Assembly: GCA_023145615.1 (NCBI GenBank)
Contig: JAGLDK010000044.1
Coordinates: forward strand, 1-34,386
Reading direction: 5' to 3'
DNA: 34,386 bases
Source of the DNA: Ichthyobacteriaceae bacterium
GTDB lineage: Bacteria; Bacteroidota; Bacteroidia; Flavobacteriales; JADGDT01
Part shown: positions 1 through 8,937 of the stretch, in pieces
Numbering within the stretch: position 1 is the first letter of the stretch
Layout: the number at the start of each line of letters is the position of its first letter
Program-made: the position numbers and the translations under genes
The notes under the pieces: generated by a model
Database searches by the model: none
Told to the model about the DNA's origin: nothing
What the model saw: only the letters and a program-made list of their open reading frames with translations

Positions 1-9
1 TGCTAGTTT

Positions 10-243
10 TTACAGTTCTTTATAAAATTTATGCTTGTTTGCTTTCTCTTTTTTCTTGTCGGCGTAATAATTAAACCCAATCATTACCAAAAATAAAATG
101 ATGTATTCGTACCATCTAAGCAAAAGTGTATCCATAATATCAACTCCATCTTTGTAATATGCTTTAGCAACCGTTCCGGCAATGTAAAGTATTAAAAATG
201 TTATGCTTTTTAAGAAAATTATTTTTAATTTATTGTTTATCAT
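10..243 (-). CDS. small hypothetical membrane protein (77 aa)
   Basis: ORF with two hydrophobic stretches; its start overlaps the ribF stop by 14 nt, suggesting co-transcription downstream of ribF. Confidence 0.55.
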   Translation of the reverse strand: MINNKLKIIFLKSITFLILYIAGTVAKAYYKDGVDIMDTLLLRWYEYIILFLVMIGFNYYADKKKEKANKHKFYKEL

Positions 244-1165
244 TTAATATTTTTTGAGCTGTTATTTTATCTTCTGCCAGTTGAAGTTTTAGTTCGTCTA
301 GTCCGTTGAATTTTTTTTCATCTCTTATTCTATCAACAAAAGCAATTTTTATATTTTTATGATAAATATTGCTATCGAAATCAAAAATATTTACTTCAAT
401 AGTTTTTCCTATACCGTTTACAGTTGGCCTAACTCCAATATTAAGCATACCTTTATAACGCATATTTTCAACTTCAACATACACAGCATAAACTCCATTT
501 TGAGGAATAAGTTTGTAGCTTTCGTTAATTATAATATTGGCTGTTGGAAATCCAATTTTGTTTCCTATTCTTTTTCCTTCTCCAACCTTGCCCGAAATAG
601 TATATTTTCTGCCCAAAAAATTCGATGCCTTTTTTACATCGCCTTCATCAATCAAGGCTTTTCTTATTTTTGTTGAACTAACCGAAATATCATCAATGTC
701 TTGTGCCGAAATTTCCTCAACATCAAAACCATATAACGGACCGTATTCTTTTAAATGACTGAAACTACCTTCTCTGTTTCTTCCAAATTGATGATCGTAG
801 CCAATAATTAATTTCGAAGTTCCAATTTTGTTAACCAAAATATTTTGTACAAATTCAAGAGAAGTTTTTCTCGAAAATTCTTTCGAAAACGGAAGTATTA
901 ATAAATGATCGATATTAGTTTTTCTGAGAAGTTCAATTTTCTCATCAATAGTATTAATAAGTTTTATGTCGATGTCTTTTTGAAGCACCATTCTGGGATG
1001 TGGAAAAAAAGTAAGCAATACACTTTCTCCACCTATTTGTTTTGCAGAATCAACCAACTTTTTTAATATAGTTTGATGTCCAATATGCACACCATCAAAC
1101 GTACCAGTAGTAACTACGGCATTGTTTAATTTCGTAAACTCCTCTAATGAATTATAAACCTTCAA
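230..1165 (-). CDS. ribF: bifunctional riboflavin kinase / FAD synthetase
   Basis: N-terminal nucleotidyltransferase (TTGTFDGVHIGHQ, IIGYDHQFGRNREG, SSTKIRKAL) and C-terminal flavokinase (GKRIGNKIGFPTANI, NGVYAVYV, GMLNIGVRPTVNG) motifs. Confidence 0.96.
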   Translation of the reverse strand: MKVYNSLEEFTKLNNAVVTTGTFDGVHIGHQTILKKLVDSAKQIGGESVLLTFFPHPRMVLQKDIDIKLINTIDEKIELLRKTNIDHLLILPFSKEFSRKTSLEFVQNILVNKIGTSKLIIGYDHQFGRNREGSFSHLKEYGPLYGFDVEEISAQDIDDISVSSTKIRKALIDEGDVKKASNFLGRKYTISGKVGEGKRIGNKIGFPTANIIINESYKLIPQNGVYAVYVEVENMRYKGMLNIGVRPTVNGIGKTIEVNIFDFDSNIYHKNIKIAFVDRIRDEKKFNGLDELKLQLAEDKITAQKILNDKQ

Positions 1166-1193
1166 GTTGATTTTTTTTGTGATTTTCAGTTTG

Positions 1194-1201
1194 CAAAAGT
1201 A
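1194..1201 (-). promoter_or_regulatory. candidate Bacteroidota -7 promoter element (TACTTTTG) for ribF
   Basis: CAAAAGTA on + strand, i.e. TAnnTTTG on minus strand, about 29 nt upstream of the ribF ATG. Confidence 0.5.
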
Positions 1202-1274
1202 GTATATTTTAATACATCAAGCAAAGCCTAATTTGTTAAGTAGTAGATGGTTTATAAAACTGATATTGTATTTG

Positions 1275-2591
1275 TTAGTTCATATATTTAATACGGAATT
1301 TTACAATTAATCCTAACGATCTAATTATCATCCAAACTGTAAAAGCAATCCATATTCCGTGTAGTTTTAATTCGTAAAAATCGGCAATAAAAATAGTAGG
1401 AGCAAAACCAATAAATGTGGCAGTTAAAAGTAAGTTTCTTAAATATTTTGCTTCTCCTAAACCTTTAAAAATACCATCGAAAGTAAACGCTATTGCATTA
1501 ATAGGTTGCATAATAATAACCATCCAAAAAACACTGTAAAACACGTTTAGTACTTCGGTGTTAGATGTAAAAAGTTTGCCAATAAAAGTGTATCCAATTG
1601 CGTAAACTCCACCAAGTATAATAGAAATTAGTATTGCATACTTGCTTAAATCTACTCCTAACTTCCAAAGTTTTTTATAATCTTTTGCACCAAGTAATTT
1701 ACCTGAAATTGCGTTTCCAGCATTTGCATATCCATCAATAAAGAATGACGAAAACAACCAAATATTCATAGCTATTGTTTGTGCTGCAATATATTCGGCA
1801 CCATAACCAGTAGCGTATTTGTTGGCTAAATAAATGGCATAGTTTAAAGCCACAGTTCTTAAAAATAAATTTAAACTCATTTTTAAAAGAGTACCTAATT
1901 CGGGGTGTATTTGTTTGCCAATTTTTAACGAAAATTGTGTTTTTGTAGTTAGTACCCAAATACTCATTATCATCATTAAAAATTGGGCTACTAAACTAGC
2001 ATAAGCAGCACCTTCAATACCCATTGCCGGAATTGATTTGTATCCGAAAACCAATAATAAATCGAGGCTAATGTTTACTAATCCGCCAATTATACTAATA
2101 TACATTGCGTATTTGGTATTTTGCAAACCTTGTAATGCTCCAAAAATTGAGAATGTAATTAACGTAAACGGAAACCCAAATGCTCGTATTTTAAAATACG
2201 ATACTGCATAATTTAAAACCAAACCATCAGCGTTGTAGTATTTAAAAATTTCTACAGCAAATATTGATGTTACGTAATACACAATTAAACTTAAAATCAG
2301 GTTCATGAAAATTGTTTGAGAAATCAACGTTTTAGTGTTTTCTACTTTTCCTGCACCTAAATTCTGAGATGTTAATGATGAAATTGCTGTTTTAGTTTGA
2401 GCAAGTACCCAAATTAATGCCGATAAAAAAGAACCTGCAATACCTACAGCTGCAAGTACCTCGGTTGAGTTATTTGGTATGTTTCCTACAATTGCAATAT
2501 CGCTAAGCGAAATTAAAGGTTCGGCAATACCTGCTAAAATTGAAGGCAGAGCTATTTTGTTTATTTCTTTAAGCGATATTTTATTACTCAT
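1275..2591 (-). CDS. MATE family efflux transporter (DinF-like)
   Basis: Multi-pass protein with MATE N-terminus (KISLKEINKIALPSILAGIAEPLISLSDIAIVG); start placed at internal Met34 of the 1275..2690 ORF because a TAnnTTTG element lies just upstream and conserved sequence begins there. Confidence 0.88.
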   Translation of the reverse strand: MSNKISLKEINKIALPSILAGIAEPLISLSDIAIVGNIPNNSTEVLAAVGIAGSFLSALIWVLAQTKTAISSLTSQNLGAGKVENTKTLISQTIFMNLILSLIVYYVTSIFAVEIFKYYNADGLVLNYAVSYFKIRAFGFPFTLITFSIFGALQGLQNTKYAMYISIIGGLVNISLDLLLVFGYKSIPAMGIEGAAYASLVAQFLMMIMSIWVLTTKTQFSLKIGKQIHPELGTLLKMSLNLFLRTVALNYAIYLANKYATGYGAEYIAAQTIAMNIWLFSSFFIDGYANAGNAISGKLLGAKDYKKLWKLGVDLSKYAILISIILGGVYAIGYTFIGKLFTSNTEVLNVFYSVFWMVIIMQPINAIAFTFDGIFKGLGEAKYLRNLLLTATFIGFAPTIFIADFYELKLHGIWIAFTVWMIIRSLGLIVKFRIKYMN

Positions 2592-2614
2592 AATTTGTGT
2601 TAGTGTGTTTTTTG

Positions 2615-2622
2615 CAAAGGTA
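2615..2622 (-). promoter_or_regulatory. candidate -7 promoter element (TACCTTTG) for the MATE gene
   Basis: CAAAGGTA on + strand, 24 nt upstream of ATG at 2591. Confidence 0.5.
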
Positions 2623-2675
2623 ATTTTTTTGATGAACTTCAATAACATCAAGTAGTAGTTGCAATACTCTGTTAT

Positions 2676-2810
2676 AATATCAATTATCAATGTGCAATTA
2701 TCAATTTAATACTCTAAAAATCAGTAAAATAAAGTATTAAGTAGATGGAGTGTTTCTAAGTCTAATTTTGTTGATTTGCAGCGTGTTACGGCAAAAGTAA
2801 CGGGCTATTA
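2676..2810. repeat. intergenic repeat copy A (about 135 bp), upstream of cysQ
   Basis: Shares the exact 34-nt core caatgtgcaattatcaatttaatactctaaaaat (2688-2721) and a distal GTGTTACGG...AACGGG.TATTA block with 6325-6461. Confidence 0.8.
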
Positions 2811-3054
2811 AGTTGAGTAATTATAAAAGTATGTTTAAAATTAATAGTGTTATACTGTTCGCTTATAATTGCTTTATTTTTTAAATATAAGAATGAAAAA
2901 TACGGTATTAGTTCAGTTTACGGATAAGTAATGGTTTTAATAGAAAAACATACGTTTATATATTTGATTTTTATAATTTCATAAACTATTATTAGTTAAT
3001 GTATTGTTAACTAGTTTAATGTGTAATGTTTCTATAAAGTAAAAAATTGATAAA

Positions 3055-3873
3055 ATGCTTGAAAAACTTCTTATTGCTATTAATGCATCTTTACATGCCG
3101 GAGGGGAAATAATGAAAATTTATAACTCAGAATTTGATGTTGAATATAAGGAAGATGAAAGTCCACTTACAATGGCCGATAAAAATGCACATGATTTAAT
3201 TGAAGGGTACTTGTTAAAAACTAATATTCATATTTTAAGTGAGGAAGGAAAACATGAAAGCTATGATGTTAGAAAAAAATGGAACGAACTTTGGATTGTT
3301 GATCCGCTTGATGGAACTAAAGAATTTGTAAAACGCAACGGAGAATTTACTGTAAATATTGCGTTGGTTGAGAATAATATACCAGTAATAGGTGTAATTT
3401 ATGTTGCTGCAACTAATGTGCTATATTTTGCCGAAAGCGAAATTGGTGCATTTAAAATTGTAGATATAAAACCAGATTTTGTAGCAGATAGTTTGTCTGA
3501 TTTATTGTCGATAGCCAAACAGTTACCTCTTACAAAAAGTAACGATATTTATACTGTTGTTGGTAGTAGATCTCATCAATCGGCCGATACTCAAGAGTAT
3601 TTTAATTCATTAAGAACTGATCATGGAGATATTAAAATTATGTCGATTGGAAGTTCTTTAAAATTATGCATGGTTGCCGAAGGAATTGCCGACGAATATC
3701 CAAGATATGCACCTACAATGGAGTGGGATATTGCAGCTGGGCAAGCAATAGTTACAGCTTCGGGCGGAAAGGTTATTGATTACGAAACTAAAAAGACTCT
3801 TTTATATAACCGAGAAAATTTACTTAATCCGTGGTTTACTGTAAGCTCTAGTAATGTACTTATTTCAGATTAA
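3055..3873 (+). CDS. cysQ: 3'(2'),5'-bisphosphate nucleotidase
   Basis: Inositol monophosphatase-superfamily motifs WIVDPLDGTKEF and EWDIAAGQAIVTASGG; located in a sulfate-activation cluster. Confidence 0.94.
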   Translation: MLEKLLIAINASLHAGGEIMKIYNSEFDVEYKEDESPLTMADKNAHDLIEGYLLKTNIHILSEEGKHESYDVRKKWNELWIVDPLDGTKEFVKRNGEFTVNIALVENNIPVIGVIYVAATNVLYFAESEIGAFKIVDIKPDFVADSLSDLLSIAKQLPLTKSNDIYTVVGSRSHQSADTQEYFNSLRTDHGDIKIMSIGSSLKLCMVAEGIADEYPRYAPTMEWDIAAGQAIVTASGGKVIDYETKKTLLYNRENLLNPWFTVSSSNVLISD

Positions 3874-3886
3874 AAACCAATAAATT

Positions 3887-5665
3887 ATGTTCGATTACGA
3901 TATTCATAAAATTATTTTGCTACTGGTGCTTGTTGCCATTGTAGTATTTATGGTTATGGATAAAGTTAAGCCTAGTTTAGTGTTTGCTGTTGGTATTGTT
4001 ACGTTAATTACTACCGGCACAATTACAACTAACAACTACATGAATGGGTTGGCAAATCAATCGGTAATGTCAATTTTTTTATTAATTTTTATAACGGTCG
4101 GTATTCGGAGAAATTTTGATATTATGAGTTTCTTCGATTCGTTGTTTGGTACACATAATTCTCGATTATCATTTGTTTTTAAATTAACATCAAGCGTTGC
4201 AATAATGTCGTCGTTTATGAACAATACACCCATTGTTGCAATGATGATTCCTTATGTTTCTAAAACTGCAAAACGCTACGGGGTATCTCCATCAAAATTA
4301 CTTCTTCCATTGTCGTTTGCTGCTATTTTAGGAGGGATGATAACCGTAATTGGTACGTCAACAAACTTGGTGCTAAACGGTATGTTAATTGCAAATAACG
4401 AACCTCCTTTTAAATTTTCCGATTTTTTTATTCCTGGTATTTTAGTTACCGGAGTAGGGGTTTTATATATGTCGATATTTTCGGGAAAATTACTTCCAAA
4501 TAATCCAACAGCTATAACCGAAATAAAACGTAAAAAGAAAGAATATTTTATAGAAACCCGATTAGTTGAAAATAGTATTTCAATTGGTAAAACAGTTAGA
4601 GATGCACAGCTTAGAAACTTGCCTGGAGTTTATTTATTAGAAATTTTAAGAGGTAAAAAACTAATAACACCTGTATCTCCAAACGAAGTTTTAGAAGCCG
4701 ATGATTGTTTGATTTTTGTTGGTAACACAAACAAAGTTATTGATTTGTTAAACCATCGTAAAGATTTGGTATATTCTAAATCAACCGATGATGTTGAATT
4801 AGAAAAATTAAATATTATTGAAGTTGTAATACCTGTTAATTCAAGTTTAAACGGCAAAACTATAAAGAAAAGTAATTTCAGAAACAACTTCGATTCAACT
4901 GTAATTGGAGTACATAGAAATGGAGAAAATTTAAGTGGAAAAATAGGAGATATTACTCTGAAATATGGCGATTTACTTTTAATGGTTATTGGAAAATATT
5001 TTAGCGATAAAACCGATAACAACAAAGATTTATACATTGTATCGATGTTGCCAAAAAAAGTGTATTCAAGTAAAAAACGTAAGCAATGGTTTTTTATTTT
5101 TTCTACTATTTTAATGATAATAAGTTACTTTTTAAGCATACCATTAATCGAAATTTTAATGCTGATTGTGGTTTTAATGTTCTTGTTTAAATTCTTAACT
5201 ATTGATGAAATTAAACAGAATTTCGATTTGCATTTACTTATAATTTTGGCAAGTGCAATTACTCTTGGCAAGGCATTAATCGACACCGGATTGTCGAATG
5301 ATATTGTAGTTATATACAATAGCCTTTTTTATTCGTATGGTTCTTATACCATGCTAATAGGTTTGTATTTTTTAACTTTAATACTAACATCTTTTGTTAC
5401 TAATATTGCGGCAGTTTCCATAACATTTCCTTTAGCATATTCAATAGTTCAGGAATTAAATATTGATGGAACGCCCTTTTATTTAGCCATTGCTTTTGCC
5501 GCTTCAGCTGCGTTTTTAACCCCCGTTAGTTATCAGACTAATCTAATGGTTTATGGTCCGGGTTCGTATAATTTTCGTAACTTCATTAAGTTTGGTACAC
5601 CAATGGCTATAATATATTCAATAACAATACTTTTGTTTATTGCCCTAAAATATAATTTACTATGA
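3887..5665 (+). CDS. SLC13/DASS family permease with two cytosolic TrkA-C-like (RCK_C) domains, probable sulfate transporter
   Basis: Hydrophobic halves flanking two RCK_C-like segments; motifs SFMNNTPIVAMMIP, GTSTNLVLNG, TNIAAVSITFPLAYS; upstream of cysC in the same direction. Confidence 0.88.
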   Translation: MFDYDIHKIILLLVLVAIVVFMVMDKVKPSLVFAVGIVTLITTGTITTNNYMNGLANQSVMSIFLLIFITVGIRRNFDIMSFFDSLFGTHNSRLSFVFKLTSSVAIMSSFMNNTPIVAMMIPYVSKTAKRYGVSPSKLLLPLSFAAILGGMITVIGTSTNLVLNGMLIANNEPPFKFSDFFIPGILVTGVGVLYMSIFSGKLLPNNPTAITEIKRKKKEYFIETRLVENSISIGKTVRDAQLRNLPGVYLLEILRGKKLITPVSPNEVLEADDCLIFVGNTNKVIDLLNHRKDLVYSKSTDDVELEKLNIIEVVIPVNSSLNGKTIKKSNFRNNFDSTVIGVHRNGENLSGKIGDITLKYGDLLLMVIGKYFSDKTDNNKDLYIVSMLPKKVYSSKKRKQWFFIFSTILMIISYFLSIPLIEILMLIVVLMFLFKFLTIDEIKQNFDLHLLIILASAITLGKALIDTGLSNDIVVIYNSLFYSYGSYTMLIGLYFLTLILTSFVTNIAAVSITFPLAYSIVQELNIDGTPFYLAIAFAASAAFLTPVSYQTNLMVYGPGSYNFRNFIKFGTPMAIIYSITILLFIALKYNLL

Positions 5666-6267
5666 TTGAAGAAACACTAAACATTATTCCGCACAAACAT
5701 ACTATCCAAAAGTTAGATAGAAACAAGCTTAATAATCATAAGTCGTTTGTAATATGGTTAACCGGATTATCAGGTTCGGGTAAATCAACTATTGCTAGTT
5801 CTGTTGAACGTAAACTTCATCAGCTTGGAGTTAGAACTTATATTTTAGACGGAGACAATGTTAGAAACGGACTTAATAAGGATTTAGATTTTACATCAAA
5901 AAGTAGAGAAGAAAATATACGACGCATAGCCGAACTTTCGAACTTATTTATTGATTCGGGCACGGTTGTTATTTCTGCATTTATTTCTCCTTTCGAAAAA
6001 GATAGAGCTGGAGTTAAAAGCACAGTTGGTACAAATAATTTTGTAGAAGTTCATGTTGATTGTCCGCTTGAAATATGCGAACAACGAGATGTAAAAGGAC
6101 TTTATAAAATGGCTAGAAATGGAGAAATAAGCAATTTTACAGGAATAAGTTCTCCTTTTGAGGTTCCTACAAAACCCGATGTTATTGTTAATACTCATTT
6201 TCAGACTTTAAACGATTGTACTGCTGATGTTATGAAATTGATTAACCAAAAATTAGAATTAAAATAG
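5662..6267 (+). CDS. cysC: adenylylsulfate kinase
   Basis: P-loop GLSGSGKST, DGDNVRNGLNKDL, ISPFEKDR; ATGA overlap with the permease stop. Confidence 0.95.
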   Translation: MIEETLNIIPHKHTIQKLDRNKLNNHKSFVIWLTGLSGSGKSTIASSVERKLHQLGVRTYILDGDNVRNGLNKDLDFTSKSREENIRRIAELSNLFIDSGTVVISAFISPFEKDRAGVKSTVGTNNFVEVHVDCPLEICEQRDVKGLYKMARNGEISNFTGISSPFEVPTKPDVIVNTHFQTLNDCTADVMKLINQKLELK

Positions 6268-6324
6268 TGTCAATAATTTAAAAGTATTGTAAACCCTACT
6301 ATATTTTTATTCAACATTCCGTTA

Positions 6325-6461
6325 TTTATAAATTAACAATGTGCAATTATCAATTTAATACTCTAAAAATAAGTAATATAGGATGTTAAATAGTTGTAGC
6401 GTTTTTAATGCCTTACATTGTTAATTTACAGTGTGTTACGGATAAAATTAACGGGGTATTA
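6325..6461. repeat. intergenic repeat copy B (about 137 bp), upstream of cysD
   Basis: Homologous to 2676-2810; exact 34-nt core at 6337-6370. Confidence 0.8.
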
Positions 6462-6495
6462 CTATATTGATACAACAACTTTAATAATATTTACT

Positions 6496-7401
6496 ATGAA
6501 TAATTACAATTTAAACCACTTGAAAGAGCTAGAATCGGAAGCTATTTACGTTTTGCGTGAAGTAGCATCTCAGTTTCAGAACCCTGCAATTTTATTTTCA
6601 GGAGGAAAAGATTCAATAATACTTACACACTTAGCCTTAAAAGCTTTTTATCCTGCTAAAATTCCTTTTCCATTAGTTCATATCGATACAGGTCATAATT
6701 TTCCTGAAACAATAAAATTCAGAGATGATATTGTTGATAGATTGGGTGCTAGGCTAATTGTAGGTTCAGTACAAAACACTATAAACGATGGAAAAGTAAG
6801 AGAAGAAAGTGGAAGAGATGCAAGCCGAAACGCTTTGCAAACTGTTACTTTATTAGATGCTATTGAAGAAAATAAAATTGATTGTGCAATTGGTGGAGCT
6901 CGTAGAGATGAAGAGAAATCAAGAGCCAAAGAACGATTCTTTTCTCATAGAGACGAATTCGGACAATGGAACCCAAAGCATCAACGTGCCGAATTATGGA
7001 ACTTGTTTAATGGTAGAATGAATTCGGGAGAACATTTCAGAGCATTTCCTATTAGTAATTGGACTGAAATGGATGTTTGGCAATATATTCTTTCAGAAGG
7101 TATTGATGTGCCATCGTTGTACATTGCTCATAACCGAGAAGTTGTTTGGAGAAATAACACTTGGTTACCTTATTCTGATTTAATAAAACTACGCCCGGAG
7201 GAAGAGATAGTAGAAAAATTAGTGCGTTTCAGAACTCTTGGAGATATAACAATTACCGGAGCAATTGAATCGGGTGCCGATTCGTTAACAAAAGTTGTTG
7301 TTGAGGTTGCATCATCTCGTCAAACCGAAAGAGGTAATAGATCAGACGATAAGCGTTCTGAAACATCAATGGAAGATAGAAAAAGATTAGGGTATTTTTA
7401 A
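6496..7401 (+). CDS. cysD: sulfate adenylyltransferase subunit 2
   Basis: PP-loop FSGGKDSIILTHLALKAF, GGARRDEEKSRAKERFFS, C-terminal RSETSMEDRKRLGYF; start MNNYNLNHLKELESEAIYVLRE preferred over the 6418 ORF start, which runs into repeat B. Confidence 0.95.
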   Translation: MNNYNLNHLKELESEAIYVLREVASQFQNPAILFSGGKDSIILTHLALKAFYPAKIPFPLVHIDTGHNFPETIKFRDDIVDRLGARLIVGSVQNTINDGKVREESGRDASRNALQTVTLLDAIEENKIDCAIGGARRDEEKSRAKERFFSHRDEFGQWNPKHQRAELWNLFNGRMNSGEHFRAFPISNWTEMDVWQYILSEGIDVPSLYIAHNREVVWRNNTWLPYSDLIKLRPEEEIVEKLVRFRTLGDITITGAIESGADSLTKVVVEVASSRQTERGNRSDDKRSETSMEDRKRLGYF

Positions 7402-7543
7402 TATGCTATATCAACTAAAATATAAAAATGGTTATTAGTTAAAATTTAAACTTGACTTAATAATCCAAAAATATTATTAAAAACTATATAAGCTAAAATG
7501 CTAAAAAGTTGATGTAGTTTTTAATACAAATACCCCCAAAATT

Positions 7544-8800
7544 ATGAATGATAAAAACATGGAGTTACTGCGGTTTACAACTGTAGGTAGTGTAGATGAT
7601 GGAAAAAGTACATTAATTGGACGTTTGCTTTACGATTCGAAATCGATATTTGAAGATCAATTAGATTCAATTAAAGAATCGAGTAAAAAAAAGGGAATAG
7701 ATCATATTGAATTTGCTTATTTAACCGATGGTTTAAAAGACGAAAGAGAGCAAGGAATTACTATTGATGTGGCATACAGATATTTTACCACACCAAAGCG
7801 TAAGTTTATAATTGCCGATACTCCTGGACATATTGAGTACACCAGAAACATGGTTACAGGTGCATCAACAGCCAATTTAGCATTGATTTTAATTGATGTT
7901 AGAAATGGTATTGTTGAGCAAACTAAACGTCACTCTTTTATAGCATCGTTGTTACAAATTCCGCACGTAATTGTATGTGTTAATAAAATGGATTTGGTTA
8001 ATTATAGCAAAGAAGCTTATGAAAAAATAGTTGCCGATTATACTGATTTTGCAGCTAAACTTGAAATTAAAGATGTAAGATTTGTGCCAGTAAGTGCTCT
8101 TTTTGGAGATAATATTGTTAACCGAAGCGAAAACATGAATTGGTTTCAAGGTTCAACACTAATTAATACTCTTGAAACAATACATATAGGGTCTGATCAA
8201 AATCATATCGACTGTCGTTTTCCGGTGCAGAGAGTTATCCGCCCTCATTCTGATGAGTTTCATGATTACAGAGGTTATGCTGGACGAATTGCTGGAGGTG
8301 TTTTTAAACCAGGCGATAAGGTAGCAGTTTTGCCATCGGGCTTTACCACCGAAATTGAAAAAATTGATACTTTTGATGGAGAATTAGATGTTGCTTATGC
8401 GCCAATGTCGGTTACGTTATTGTTGAAAGATAATTTGGATGTTGCGCGTGGAGATATGATTGTACGTGTAAATAATCAGCCTGAATCTACTCAGAATTTA
8501 GATGTTATGTTGTGTTGGCTAAATAAAAAAGGGCCAATAAGTAGAGCAAAATATTATTTAAAACATACATCAAAAGAAGTTAGAGCAATGATAAAAGATG
8601 TTGTTTATAAAGTTGATATTAATACTTTGCACCGAGAGGAGGGAAGTAGCGATATTAAAATGAATGATATTGCCAGAGTTAAACTTCGTACTACCGAGCC
8701 TCTTTTTGTAGATTCGTACAGACGAAATAGAAGTACAGGAAGTTTTATTTTAGTTGACGAAGCTACTAACGAAACCGTTGCAGCTGCAATGATAATTTAG
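7544..8800 (+). CDS. cysN: sulfate adenylyltransferase subunit 1 (GTPase)
   Basis: Translational GTPase motifs GSVDDGKSTLIGRLLYDSK, DEREQGITIDVAYRYF, DTPGHIEYTRNMVTGAS, CVNKMDLV; no C-terminal CysC fusion. Confidence 0.96.
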   Translation: MNDKNMELLRFTTVGSVDDGKSTLIGRLLYDSKSIFEDQLDSIKESSKKKGIDHIEFAYLTDGLKDEREQGITIDVAYRYFTTPKRKFIIADTPGHIEYTRNMVTGASTANLALILIDVRNGIVEQTKRHSFIASLLQIPHVIVCVNKMDLVNYSKEAYEKIVADYTDFAAKLEIKDVRFVPVSALFGDNIVNRSENMNWFQGSTLINTLETIHIGSDQNHIDCRFPVQRVIRPHSDEFHDYRGYAGRIAGGVFKPGDKVAVLPSGFTTEIEKIDTFDGELDVAYAPMSVTLLLKDNLDVARGDMIVRVNNQPESTQNLDVMLCWLNKKGPISRAKYYLKHTSKEVRAMIKDVVYKVDINTLHREEGSSDIKMNDIARVKLRTTEPLFVDSYRRNRSTGSFILVDEATNETVAAAMII

Positions 8801-8824
8801 TTGATATAAAAAATTGCTTTTAAT

Positions 8825-8866
8825 AAAAAAGGGTTAATGTTTAAATTTAAACATTAACCCTTTTTT
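8825..8866 (+). terminator. intrinsic terminator after cysN
   Basis: AAAAAAGGGTTAATGTTTAAA/TTTAAACATTAACCCTTTTTT perfect 42-nt palindrome, convergent gene ends. Confidence 0.88.
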
Positions 8867-8937
8867 ATTTAGCTTGTTTGTAAAAACAGAACAGTCACAG
8901 TATTGTTTCATCTATTCATTGTTTTTATAAAGAAATA

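Noticed and set aside
359-758. Plus-strand ORFs at 359..676 and 537..758
   Set aside because: Antisense to ribF, low-complexity translations, no motifs; shadow ORFs.
4630-5319. Minus-strand ORFs at 4630..5037 and 5125..5319
   Set aside because: Antisense to the SLC13 permease; Ser/Ile/Lys-rich shadow translations.
5838-6198. Minus-strand ORFs 5838..6023 and 5944..6198
   Set aside because: Fully within cysC on the opposite strand; no family motifs.
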